Source: Oreohelix idahoensis
Lineage: Eukaryota; Mollusca; Gastropoda; Stylommatophora; Oreohelicidae
Assembly (NCBI GenBank): GCA_024509875.1
Contig: JAMPIV010019849.1
Location: forward strand, 310,001 to 374,000
Direction: 5' to 3'
Length of the DNA stretch: 64,000 nt
Under the pieces are notes generated by a model. The model worked only from the letters and a program-made list of their open reading frames with translations. It searched no databases and had not been told where the DNA came from. Within the stretch, counting starts at the first letter, position 1; every line of letters starts with the position of its first letter. Of this stretch, positions 47,001-58,870 are shown piece after piece. Position numbers and translations under genes: made by a program.

Positions 47001-48454
47001 GGGTCATCTATCAATGCGGCTGTTATCACTCCTTCCACGTAGCGAGATTTCACATTGATCCTAGCAATAGGAAGTGTCATGGTTGCTGTTCCCTTAGTTG
47101 CCCCTTGTATTTTCACGGTTTCTGTGGTAATTTGATCGGAGTGCACTAGGGTTGAACTCACAACTGAGTCGAAATCCAGGCCGGTATCATATAAGCACAT
47201 GACTCGATTGCCGTTCACGGTTACGAGCTCACTCACAGGGGGATGACGGAGGCTATTCTGACTCCCTGTCAGTTCCATCATATCTGTCCTATTCCCTGTT
47301 GCTAAACATGCAGCGTGATGAGGGGTTTTCCTTCTACAATCTACAGTGTTGTGGTTGCTCATCTTACAAATTTTGCACCACTTATCTCCCTGTTTGTAGG
47401 GTTTCTTTTCCTGAGTCTGAGGGTTCTTGTCCTTATTATCACATCTTGGCTTATTTCTGTATGGATGATCCTTCTGGTCAAACTGGGTATTCTGCGGTGG
47501 TGGCTTATATCCTTCTACCTGCTTCCTTTTTGTTCCTACCAATTCAGCTTGAGCTGCTTGGTATCTCTCTGCACATTTCAAAATGTCTTCCAGCCTCTCT
47601 GCTCCTTGTTCCATAAGGAATTTTCTCATTTCTTGAGACATGGAATCTTTCACTTGCTCTAACATAACCATTTCTTTCAGATCCTCGTAGGTTTTCTGAT
47701 ACTTACCTAAACTACTCCATTTCAACAAATACGTTTCTAGCCTAGCTGAGAACTGGTTATATGTTTCTCCAGGTAGAGGTTTAGAAGTTCTAAATTTCTT
47801 CCTATATGCCTCAGAGTTCTTTTCATACCGGATCAGTAAGGCTTGCTTTAGTATTTCATAATTTTCCTGATCTTCTTTGGGGAGTTTCAGAAACACATCA
47901 TATGCAATACCTCTCAATCCCTGGGATAACTTTAGACTCCATTTTTCCTTTTCCAGTCCATATGTAGAGGCTAGCCTTTCATACCTATCCAGGTACGACT
48001 CAATTGCGTCCTCCTTTTCAACAAATGGATCTAGGTGGAAGTTCATGGCCCCATTTGCTGTGTTCTGAAAAGAGCTATTCGCAGAATGAGGTGAGCTATT
48101 ACCATGGGTGCTAGTCCCAGCCTGAAGTTCAAGTTCAAGCTGTCTCATTTTCAGCTCATGGTCTCTCTCTGCTTGTAACTTCCTTTCTTCTCTCTCAGCC
48201 TCTGCTTGTAGCCTCCTTTCTTCTCTCTCAGCTTCTAATTTCTTGGCTTCTCTCTCTGCTTCTACTTCTAATTTCTTGGCTTCTCTTTCTGCATCCAATT
48301 TCTTGGCTTCTCTTTCTGCTTCTAATTGCTTTGTTTCTCTCTCGGTGTACTTTTCACATTCCGTCGTGACATACCGGATCAGAGCGTCACCATCCATGCC
48401 AAGCTCTTTTCCCACCTGTAGTGTAGCAGACCTAAATTTGACCAAGTCAGCCAT
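44091..48454 (-). pseudogene. Gag-Pol polyprotein of element 2, three disabling changes
   Basis: Starts ATG at 48454 (MADLVKFRSA). Gag has a Glu/Arg/Lys heptad-like coiled coil (about 31-110), a capsid part with a SCAN-like segment (about 225-303) and a CCHC knuckle (C360, C363, H368, C373). Protease DTG is at 423-425. Integrase has its zinc site (H596, H603, C633, C636), D666 and E761. Residue 725, which must be the second catalytic Asp, is Tyr (codon TAC, 46280-46282). Reverse transcriptase is split by one extra A in an A6 run (45008-45013) and again in an A7 run (44707-44713). FMDD and RNase H (TDAS) follow in the shifted frames. Gag and Pol form one continuous frame with no stop or frameshift signal between them. 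Confidence 0.92.
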
Positions 48455-48703
48455 GATGTATCTGTAGTCTAGTAGGGCAAGTGATCTTACTCAAACTAAT
48501 TTACTACAATATAATTAACTTAGTTAAAATTAAAGTTAATTAAACTGACTTCACCATATATGAAACAGCTTTCTTTATCTGTACTCAATGGTACTCCTAA
48601 AAATATAATTATTTCCTACTATGTTACTCTTTCCAAAAAATTTTACAAAACAAAATTTTCTACACAGCAGAAATAGAAAGTTGGCTCAGGAATAAAGATA
48701 TAT

Positions 48704-48721
48704 CCCGCAGACGAGCCCCCA
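48704..48721 (-). promoter_or_regulatory. Primer binding site of element 2, tRNA-Pro type
   Basis: One base inside the 5' LTR the minus strand reads TGGGGGCTCGTCTGCGGG. The first 12 bases equal the tRNA-Pro primer site of murine gammaretroviruses, and the remainder differs by a short insertion. Confidence 0.8.
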
Positions 48722-48722
48722 C

Positions 48723-51014
48723 TGTAGCGGGAGGTTATTTAAAATTATTTATTATGTAAGAGTATGCCAGTAAAGAGTTCTGACCTTACAAGTAATACCC
48801 CAGTCTTAGAAATAAGCACTGGTGTATTGTTATCACAACAATAGTCAGACTGTGAAAACCCTGGTCCAGTTGGTAAGAAGTAGTACCAGGATTTAAGGTG
48901 TCTCCTCCCTGTGACTATCTTATGATTACTTATATTCTAGGGGATAAGTAAAATGTACATTCACTGAACCCACAAAATGGAAGAAGTGAATAAATCCTCA
49001 GGTACAGTTAAAACAGTTTAATAATTACACTAATATTCTATTACTGCTAGTTGGAACAGAACATTGAAATATATAAATATATAGAAAATAAAGTCACACA
49101 ATTACTATTATTGTCTGTTTAGACTTCAAGATCTTAAATAATAAAGTTACTGAAATCACTGTTATTAGTCCTTTGAATTTAAAGATAACTGTCATCAGTT
49201 GACTGAGTTTCTGTATGGTTAATTATTATTTTCAACTATTGGCTGTTTCACATGTATAGGTGGTCAGTGTCAAACAGGACACTTATCTTTCAACTTGACA
49301 ATGCTGAAACTGAACTGTCCTTTGCTGATATCAGACTTGGTAGGCCCAACAGTAGGGATGCCAATTGACCAGTTGTAGTTCACTCTTTGGGGTCCTGCAC
49401 TTTTGTGGGATTGCTTCTGATGAACGACACCGGCTTCTGATACTGGACAGTCTGGTTTGAGTTATTTCATGGAACCTGCAACATATCAGCCTTGGCTAGT
49501 ATCTGGCTAGACTTGTAGCTGACTAGCACAGATGTCAGACCAGTCAGTCATCAGATGTCACCGTTATACAATCATAGTAAGTAAGGACATCATTTCAGGG
49601 ATATAGCATTAATATTAACATTTCAATTAAGTGTAACTGACTAGCACATAAGTCAGACAAGTCAGTCATCAGGTGTCAAAGTTATACAGTCATAGCAAGT
49701 AACATCATTTCAATGATACAGAATTAATATTAACATATCCGTAATAAACATCATCTGGTTTACTCTGCTCCTATACATCCTTTTCTGATCTATAACTTGA
49801 TCCTTCTAAATCATATCAAGTACAAATTCAAATACTGATGCTATCTTAGCAACTACCCAAAATTAATACATAAAATAAATAAAGTGAGTGACCACGTGAT
49901 CAGGTTGCTTTCTACTGAAACTGGCTGTAGAACACTCCAGTTTACCAGCTGTAAATGGGTACAAAGTTGTGCGCTCGAACTAGGGAAGGCAAAGGCAGCG
50001 AGGAAGGGGACTAGTCACCTTAACCTCGTAAACTGGGATCTTCCACGAAGAAGTTTCTAACACTTCATTTCCCTATGACAATCTCTGCCATGGGACTGCC
50101 TTTATCTTCGTAAGCGATAAAGCAATATGATAAATATATCTTCATTAGGCTGTGGGGCTATTTGTGATTAATTTTTGTACAAGCAACAATCATCCACAAT
50201 GCACATGTTTAGATCATATAAAAATACAATACATTATATCAATAACTATTATACAGGCATATTTTGTGAATTCTATATGAACCTGAAATAACAAATATTA
50301 TACACGGTAGTTATCATAATTTCGCTTACCCTCAGACTTCAGATACTGGACTTAAAAATGTTTCTGGCGATCCGCTCACAATTCATGGGTAGTGGCGAAA
50401 CTCTGCCTCCAGTCTGTCTCAAACCTCTTTCGTTGTGTATCTCTCCAGTTTACCGATACGCTATATATATACGCATAGCGCGGACGTATCGGAGAGTACC
50501 GACGTCACAGCTTAAACCTAAGCCTGAAAAATCCTTCCCGAACAGTGATTTCGGCCGATCTGTGCGTCGACTGAAATTTTGCCTTTCCCATTCTCGGCAT
50601 ATATAATATCCATATTGTTCCATCTTATCTAGTTTTATACAGTTGATAATTCTCTACCTTCCTATCCATGTAATTTCCCAAACTGTTATTTGTTGATTTT
50701 AAATTTTAGAACAGAAGTGGGTTTACATGCTTTTCCGCGTAACTGTGGGCAGCCGAAATACGCATATATCTCCGTAAATGAGAACTTCCTACCGTTCCTT
50801 CTTATATGCAGTTATACACAATCCTTCCCTGTACTGAAATGTAAAATCCTTTTCATACTGATTCCCGTCTGCTTTTATTTATCCTTGGCGATTTCCTCTG
50901 TCTGATACACATTTCGCTGATACGCCGCCATTTTGAAAGCGGTCAATCGATCGTTGACGGATTTATAAATCTACCTGAAAACGTTTGCAATGACTTGAAA
51001 CCAATTTTGCGACA
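48723..51014 (-). repeat. 5' LTR of element 2 (2292 bp)
   Basis: Begins tgtagcggga and ends tttgcgaca, like the 3' copy. It lies upstream of the Gag start on the minus strand, followed at 51015 by the resumed hAT sequence. Confidence 0.97.
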
Positions 51015-51319
51015 GGTGGGCGTGGATTTTTTTCGTATTTAGCTGTTAAGAATACACAGAGCTGTGGGAAATTTCATTTTTGGTGTTTGTCAACCTGCGT
51101 GACGCCGGAGAAATTTCACTTTTGATGTTGGGCAGCATTTGAAGTCCCGCTTTCCAAACTCGCCTATCAACTTTCCGCGCATTCTCCTCGCGCGACCATA
51201 GTAGGTAACACGGTGATTTTCTGTTTTCAAACGTTTTTGATTGTGTTGTGAGTTTGATATAAACTATATAAAGATTTTGGTTTCACGTGCACTCTTGTGA
51301 ACAATGAAGAGCGTCCACA

Positions 51320-52719
51320 GTGTGTTTTAAAGTACTCTCTGTCGAATGTTTGCTGCCTAGCAAATTGAAGCGCCAGTTAGAAAGTGTTCATAAGAATGAC
51401 GTGGGCAAACCAAGAGAATATTTCTCTAGAAAGCTGACTCAAATGAAAGAACAAAAATCAGCATTTTCTAAGCAGGCGACAATCTCGAGTAAAGCTCTTC
51501 TAGCGTCCTACAAGGTAGCATACCGGGTAGCAAAATGTAAGAAACCCCATACGATTGAAGAACTCGTTTTACCGTGTGCTATTGATATGGTGTCCATTAT
51601 GGTTAGAGAGTCCGTGGGAAAACAGCTTTTGCCCATTCCTTTGTCGTACAGAACAATCAGCCGTCGAATTCAAGATTTAGGAGAGGATCTTAATGAACAG
51701 ATTATAGAAAAAAATGAAGGGAAGGACTTTGCGTTGCAGCTTGATGAGGCCATTGATAGCAATAGAGATGATCATTCAATCTGTTATGTGCGGTTTGTTG
51801 ATGAAAAAAAAACGAAATAGTGGAAGATCTTCTTTTTTGTAAGGACATAAAGGCAGGTACGACAGGCAAAGATTTATTTGAAATTGTGGACAACTTTATG
51901 GCGGAAAATAAAATAGACTGGGGTCATTGTGTTGGTGTGTGTACTGATGGTGCTCGTTCAATGTCGGGCTGTTACAGTGGCCTACAAGCCCTCATCCGCG
52001 GCAAACCTCCTAATGCTGTTTGGATCCATTGTATTATCCATAGGGAAGCAATTGCTTCACCGCATTTGAGTGTTGATTTGAATAAAGTCCTGCAAACTGT
52101 CATAAACGTGGTGAACTTTATTAAAACTCGACCTCATAGAGCCAGATTTTTCAGTAAAATGTGTCACGATATGGGAGCTGAGCATACGTCTCTCTTATTT
52201 TATAGCAGCACTCGATGGCTTTCCATAGGAAATGTATTATCGCGCATTTTTGAACTTAGGCGGGAACTCTATTCTTATCTTGAAGAAGAAAACCATGTCA
52301 GTGCTAAGTGCTTTCTGGACACTGACTTCCTGTTAAAAGTTGCATACCTCTGTGATCTTTTTGAAAAGTTGAACTCGTTGAATAAGTCTCTGCAAGGAAG
52401 TGAAACTCATTTGATTCAGCTTATTGACAACGTTTCGGCCTTCAAAAAGACGCTTCTTCTTTGGAATAGAAAAATCATTGAAGGAGGAGAAATGGACTAC
52501 TTCCCAGGTTTGCAGCAGTTTATTACAGACAATGAAATAGATTTTAGTGCAGATATTGTTTCTATAATTCAAGGACACTTATCTCAACTCAGTGTTCATT
52601 TTGAAAAATACTTTCCTGAAAACTGTGATAGGTTTCAGTGGGTTCAAAATCCCTTCAGTAGTGATGCTCCTTCGGTCTTCAGTACTGCAGAAAAGGAAGA
52701 ACTGATAGAACTTTGTTAA
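51320..52719 (+). pseudogene. hAT transposase, ZBED5/Buster-like, broken
   Basis: Begins with a partial BED-type zinc finger (LLPSKLKRQLESVHKND), then KSAFSKQATISSKALLASYK. The RNase H-like catalytic region has FALQLDEAIDSN (first Asp), CTDGARSMSG (second Asp) and HCIIHREAIAS. The alpha-helical insertion domain follows with FIKTRPHRARFF and STRWLSIGNVLSR. These blocks are those of ZBED5-type domesticated hAT proteins. The A9 run near 51793-51801 causes a frameshift at about residue 164. The C-terminal hAT dimerisation segment is missing, because homology ends at a stop at 52717-52719. Confidence 0.85.
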
Positions 52720-53209
52720 GTCATATTCGAAGTTACAGTTAGGTGTTAAGGATTTTGGTGTACGGGGCTGGAGTTTGTTAGTAAGTAGGTTAAGGTCATG
52801 AGATACATGACGTGTATATACATGTGTGTGGGTAGAGAAAGGAGTAACTCTGTTTAGAGTGTATTATTATTGAAGTATGCAAGCTTGGAATGTTACATTT
52901 AAAAGTTCACTGTTAGAAGCACGTAGAGTATGGTTGAAGATTACTCAGGGGCGTTCATGTGTGAATTGAGGTTTACAGGACATGAGAAAAGCGTGCGAGA
53001 AGTGAATGGAGTTAGCATACTTGTCAGAGAAGAATACTGAGTTGTTAAAGGGGAGTCTGTGGCCATCCGTCGTGGGAGACGGTCGGTGTTTTCTAGAGTA
53101 TGTGAATAGTGTCTGTGATTTTCATTATATTATATTGGATGTGACGCGATGATGTTTCGCGTAAGGTGTATTTACAAGGCCTTTATATATTATTATTTAT
53201 AAGCGCGTT
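52720..53209 (+). other. Probable 5' leader of the family B LINE
   Basis: Sequence between the truncated hAT frame and the LINE reading frame. It has no coding features. At 53194-53212 it has ataagcgcgttgtg, which also occurs at 59447-59460 within the tandem repeat after the LINE. Confidence 0.4.
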
Positions 53210-55888
53210 GTGGGTGGAAGAGATTGGGGCCTTACCACGTACTTCCTACAGAACGTAATGGGATCACAACAACAAGATAAGAACCGATATGTAGAGAACT
53301 CTCTGTCCCCTGGGGAAGAATCTACTGTACAAATTAACAGGGAAGAGGCAACTCCTCTAATGAGTAAGGAAGTACATAATGACGAGTGTTCCTTAAATTC
53401 TGTTGAAAGGGAGCATTCTGAGAAAGACCACCTAAAAACTAGTAGGAGAAGCCTAAAAATAGGAACATGGAATGTTAGAACTCTAAACGGAGAAGGAAAG
53501 CTGGACAATCTTATATTAGAGGCAACCGACATGAAACTCGATATACTGGGAGTTGCAGAGGCAAGACTTTTGGATAAAGGCTACATAACAAGAGACCAGT
53601 ACACGCTTATACACTCAGGAGGAGAAAAACATGAAAGAGGGGTAGGAATGTTGATAAAGAAGGAGTTAGAAAAATACGTATGTGGATACTGGACACACAA
53701 TGACAGAATGATGTTACTAAAGATGAGAGCAAAGCCATTCGACATATCAATCTTACAAACTTATGCACCAACTAAAGATCACAGCGAGGAAGAAATAGAA
53801 GAATACTATGAAGAGCTACAACACACACTTAAACCAGTCAAATCTACAGATGTGTTGATAGTAATGGGTGATATGAATGCAAAAGTAGGAAAAGGAAAAT
53901 ACAAGAAAATAGTAGGACAGTATGGATTAGGGACAAGAAATGATAGAGGAGACAGACTTATCCAGTTCTGTGAAGAAAACCAGCTGGTCATATGTAACAC
54001 CTTTTTTGAACACCACCCAAGGAAATTATACACATGGAAAAGCCCAGGAGATGTAACACGTAATCAAATCGACTATATCATGATAAAACATAGATTTAAG
54101 AACAGTGTCACAAGTGCAAAGACACATCCTGGCGCCGACATAAATTCAGATCACAATCCAGTTGTCATCAAAGTAAATATAAAGCTGAAAAGAGCAGGAA
54201 ACAGAAGACAGGAGGAACCCCAGATATAAATATCAGCGCTGAAACAACCCGATATAAAACAGAAATATTTAATCGACGTCAAAAATAAATACCAACAGTT
54301 ATTGACAGAAAGCATGGAGCAGTATAGAAGAGAAAACCCAGAAGAAAAAGCAACCGCAAAATGGGAATGCTTAAAAACAAGCATACAATCAGCAAATGCA
54401 AATTTACCTAAAAAGGAGTCTAAGAAAAATCAAATTTGGATGACAGATGACATCTTAAATAAAATGACCGAAAGAAAGAAAGCAAAAAACACTCCAGAAT
54501 ATAAAACAATAGACAATGACATACGTACTATGTGTAGACAAGCAAAAGAACGGTGGATAGAAACAAAATGCAAGGAAATAGAAGACTTGGAAGCAAAGCA
54601 CATGATAAGAGATATGCATGTAGAAATAAAGAAATTATCAAATAGGTCGCAGTTTGCCCAAAGAGGAGGATGTATCAAGACCAAAAATGGTGTAATCTTA
54701 CTTGATGAGATAGACATATCAAACAGATGGGCAGAATACGTAAAAGAACTATTCGAGGACAACAGAGGTAAAAAACCATCACCAGATTCTAATGAAGGCC
54801 CAAACATTCTCAGATCAAAAGTAGAGAATGCCATTCATATGATACAAAAAGGAAAATCAGCAGGCATGGATAACATAAAAATTGAAATGATAGAAGCTCT
54901 GGAGAGCTTTGGTATAGATACAATCACAGAAATATGCAATGATATATACAATACAGGATATTTACCACACGACATGAAGACATCAGTTTTTATAACATTG
55001 CCCAAAAAACCAAATGCAACAGAATGTTCAGACTTCAGAACAATCAGCCTGATGAGTCATGCAATTAAGATACTGCTCAAAATCATACAGGAAAGAATAA
55101 AAAGTAAAGTAGACAGCGAAATCCAAGAAGAACAGTTTGGTTTTAGACGGAACAGTGGAACAAGAGAGGCAATATTTTGCCTAAGAAGATTAGCAGAAAA
55201 ATATACAGAGGTCCAAAAACGTATGTAAATGTGCTTCATTGACTATAAGAAGGCTTTTGACAGAATCCATCATGAGAAAATAATTGAATGCCTCAAAGAC
55301 ATAGGTATTGATGGAAAAGATATAAGAATACTCAGTAACCTTTATTGGGAGCAAACTGCCACAGTAAGATCGGGAAGGAATTATTCACCATACATGGACA
55401 TAAAAAGAGGTGTCAGACAAGGTTGTGTGCTGTCCCCCTGCCTATTTAATTTATACACCGAAAAAATTTTCAAACAGATACAGGAAATACCAGGACTGAA
55501 CATCAGTGGAAGATCAATAAACAACCTTAGATATGCAGATGATACCGTGTTGTTAGCTGAAAGCGAACAGGAGTTACAAGAACTAGTGAAGCAAGTGAAC
55601 AGTATAAGTCATGAATATGGACTCGACATTAATATTGAGAAAACTAAAACTATGATAATTAGCAAAACAGACGATAAACCCACATTAAAGATAAGCATAA
55701 ATGGGAAAATCCTGGAACAAGTCAAGAGCTACGTATATCTTGGTGATATAATAACAGAAGATGGCAGATGTGAAACAGAAATCAAGAAGAGAATAGGAAT
55801 GGCCAAAGCTACATTCAACAACATGAAACATATACTGACATCCAAACAGTTATCTCATAAATTAAAACTGAGAATCATAAAGTGTTAT

Positions 55889-58870
55889 CACGGCTGTTTG
55901 TGCCCTATACCAGAGCGCTCTTTTAGTTTCGGTGACCGGAATTCTGACACCGGGTATAAAATTTTCGTGTGCACCGTAAAAGACTATTTAAGTTTTTGGC
56001 GGGGAAAATCAGCTGTTGTGTGTGTAAAATCTGTAAAATATAAATCATTACACACTCGTTCTGGATAAACACAGCGCTAAAATTCTTTTGTGTACTATAA
56101 CTTTGTTCTCTGCTCTATTTTTGATTGCATTTTTATTTGTTTGAAATTAGTTTTGACGGAGTTACAGACTTTTGAAAACAGCGTCATCATTTGAGGAAAT
56201 TCATAAAATAAGTAATCTTTTTATTAATTTAATATCTAAAAATCGGCCCATTCGTTTGAGTGTATAATTATAAAGACTTCTCGAAGGGAAGCTAAAGATT
56301 ATTTCCACATACTATTTTTTTTTTGGTTTCATATCTTGAGAATGTGTGGTAGTCAATTTTGTGAGTTTGGCATTACAAGAACAAGCATATTGTCACCAGA
56401 TTTTATAGCATTTAAATTACTGTAAACGCATTCCTGATACTCACAAATCTTAAATAAGGTTGTACAAAAATAACTTTTTGTAAAGCACCATCTGTTTTTT
56501 GCATTTTCATTAATTTATAATGATATTTAGCTACGTATATAAGCGTCAGAAAACATGTAAATCTATAGATAGATTACTTCCACATACTTTGTTCTATCTT
56601 TCAAGTCTTGTTAATCTTGTATTTATAATATGAATTTTTTTTTTAATTGTGTGTGAGATAAGGACTGTTCCATTAGTGTTCTTTGGTAGACAATCCTGTG
56701 CACACGACGGCTGCCAAAGAATTCTAAGTAACTGTTTGTATATCTTCTTTCATTCACAGATAAAGCATTCTACATCCTGGTGTTAGACTTGATAGTCCCA
56801 AATATTCCTCTATCTTTCTACATACACAAGTAAACTATACTACATAACAACGAAATGGAACATACTGTTTTGCATCATATGAATTGTGCCAGTGCACTGT
56901 GCAGAGCCTGTGGCAAGAGAGCATTAACTTCCAAAACAACACGTTCAATTCAGAAAGCACTGAACTGTTCTAATTACGTTAATGATCTGTTCTTTGTGTT
57001 TGGAATTAACGTATCAGATGATAAACCCACACAGCATTCGACTATATTTTGTAAGAAGTGTTACTTACGAATACAAAACTCAAAAAGGAGGCATAATGAG
57101 AAGTGTCTTGAAACAGCCAAGTTACTATCGGAAAACAGTCAGCACATCTGGAAAGACTAAAACCATAATTTAACTATAAGTGAATGTCAACTGTGCAATT
57201 ATGTTGCAAAGACATCTTTTGGTGTTTTAAAAACAAAAAGCTGCTCTATCCCCTGTGATGTTCTTTCTGACCCCTCCATGTCTAGTCAGTCATTTAGCTG
57301 TAGTCAGTCAGTTAGTTTGTAGTCAGTCAATTAGCTGTAGTCAGGATAGCTCTGTACAGTAGGAGGTTGATGTGCCTGCCCACATTAGTGATGATATTGT
57401 TCAACTGGAGGTTGATGTGCCAGCTCACATTAAAGGCGATACCATTATTCATTTGGAGGTGGATAACACTACTCACCCTAGCATGCCAGTTTTTGTTGCC
57501 ACATCTACACCTACCAAGTCAGTTATACATACGACAAGTACATCCACCTCGCCTGTCTTCAAAAGGGACATCACAGTACAACAGTTACTTGCTAAGCCAC
57601 CTTCACAACCACTAACACAAAAGGAAGAACCCCTATTCACATCCATTGTTAGAAAAAAAAACTAGAAACAGCAAAAAGTAATATCATAAAATGCAAAACC
57701 AGAGGACAGCCTATTGTACTACAAAAACTAATTAAACATAGAAGAGAAACATCAGTCACCAGAACGCCAACAAAACGTAAGCGATCTCAATTGCTCCACA
57801 CTGTTAGAAAACATATTGCTGGAACATCAACTGATTCATTAGACCTGCAGCAGGCACATGAACTATAACGCTGTTCAGAAACGTCACGTCAGGAAATTTG
57901 CAGGAAAGCAGGCATTGAAAGTAGAGTTAGAATATCCAAAGAATTAGCAATAGCCATGAAGGAAACAGTAGGTCTTACGTGGGCACAGGAGAGAAAACAG
58001 AGAAGATTGAAAATTGAAAGACGCGCCAGCGGTATTAAAAATATAACTTCACAATTAAAATTTATAATGGAAACTCATTTGTTACAAATTTCTCCATCTG
58101 TAAATGTACAGATTCATCCTATAAAAAAAAGGAAGTGTGAATGATAATTGAGCGAAATTTTGGGGCTAGAGCAAATTATGGCAGTTGTTGCTTGAGATTG
58201 ACAGAATTAACAGAGTGTGGAAATCATTTAATAGATGTATTTATTAAATACACCTATTTATCTATTAAATTGAACATTTCGTTTTACTCATGACCATACT
58301 CATTTTTACATGACCATCGTGATGTATGATTGAGATAATTGTTAGCTCTCATGTTTTTGGGGACAATTGGGTGTGTTATTTTAAGGTAATAAATGTGGAC
58401 TTGCAATTTAATGTTTCAATAATTAATGTTTGACGCATGAAACCAAAACAAAACGTTGATATCCATTTTCTGCAGGTTTTCTACTTTTGATTTCTGTAAT
58501 TTGTTATGCATGTTGATTGTGACCGATTTAGTGAAAATTGCATTATAAACAAACCATAACAAAATATAAAAAAAACGTAAATTTTACACTATTTCAGACT
58601 ATTATATCTTCTGTTCTAATTGTGATAAAATGTTTGTTCTTGTTCTAAAATTTACTCTAACATTTCTAGTCTAGCTTTACGCAAAATTAAAGCCGGTATT
58701 TATAATAATAAAGTAGCCTAAAAGCATTAATTAAGCCCTATCAAAAGTAAACAACGCCACATGTTTTTTCCATAAGGAAGTTGACCACGTGACCTCTGTC
58801 AAGTGGGCTATAAATAGCGCGGTCGGCGAAAAAGGGGAAATAACTAAAAGATCGCTGGCAAACAGCCGTG
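55889..58870. mobile_element. CAC-ended DNA transposon (Chapaev-like?), 2982 bp
   Basis: Terminal inverted repeats are CACGGCTGTTTG at the left and CAAACAGCCGTG at the right, 12 of 12. A further partial match (ctcttttagtt against atcttttagtt) follows inside. A 4-bp duplication TTAT flanks it (55885-55888 and 58871-58874). Removing the element and one TTAT joins the LINE frame exactly, from Cys-Tyr into Ile-Tyr-Ser. CAC termini with 4-bp duplications are reported for Chapaev elements of the CACTA/Mirage/Chapaev group; Transib uses 5 bp. The interior holds a zinc-binding fragment (56855-57240) but no transposase core. Confidence 0.85.
56855..57240 (+). pseudogene. Zinc-binding N-terminal domain of the CAC-ended transposon
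   Basis: The frame starts ATG at 56855. It has LCRACGKRAL (C-x2-C), about 50 residues later FCKKCYLRI (C-x2-C), and after an in-frame TAA (57158-57160) ECQLCNY (C-x2-C). The spacing resembles the N-terminal zinc region I recall from Chapaev-type and N-RAG-like invertebrate proteins. That link is from memory and uncertain. Decayed codons continue in changing frames to about 58140 (for example LTWAQERKQRRLK at 57974). No acidic catalytic triad region is present, so the element is internally deleted or non-autonomous. Confidence 0.5.

Larger units (their letters stand above)
41719..51014 (-). mobile_element. Complete Gmr1-like Ty3/Gypsy retrotransposon (element 2)
   Basis: An LTR element of 9296 bp on the minus strand. 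The two LTRs are exactly 2292 bp each and differ at roughly nine positions by eye, so it inserted recently. The flanks are ggtag (41714-41718) and ggtgg (51015-51019), a 5-bp duplication with one mismatch. It is colinear with element 1 and has the same Gag-protease-integrase-reverse transcriptase-RNase H order. The LTR sequences of the two elements are unrelated by eye. It is disabled by an integrase active-site change and two frameshifts. Confidence 0.93.
41661..52719 (+). mobile_element. hAT transposon, split by Gmr1-like element 2 and 3'-truncated
   Basis: The left terminus reads CAGCGGTTTTCAACCGCC at 41661, a hAT-type end. After 58 bp it is interrupted by element 2 (41719-51014). The sequence then continues into the leader and the transposase frame at 51320-52719 on the same strand. 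No right inverted repeat was found after the truncation. That the two parts belong to one hAT is inferred from their orientation and the insertion geometry. Confidence 0.65.

Noticed and set aside
43354..50905. Identical small ORFs at 43354/50358, 43686/50690 and 11171/18298
   Set aside because: Each pair lies in the two LTRs of one element, antisense to it. The identity is due to LTR duplication and not to coding constraint.
53210..54229. Host craniofacial development protein gene
   Set aside because: That name is a common misannotation of LINE endonuclease domains. The frame continues into a reverse transcriptase.
29610..55228. Reassigned stop codons, because several long frames are interrupted only by TAA or TAG
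   Set aside because: Lesions include TAA, TAG and TGA, plus frameshifts and a lost start. Ordinary decay of mobile elements explains them.
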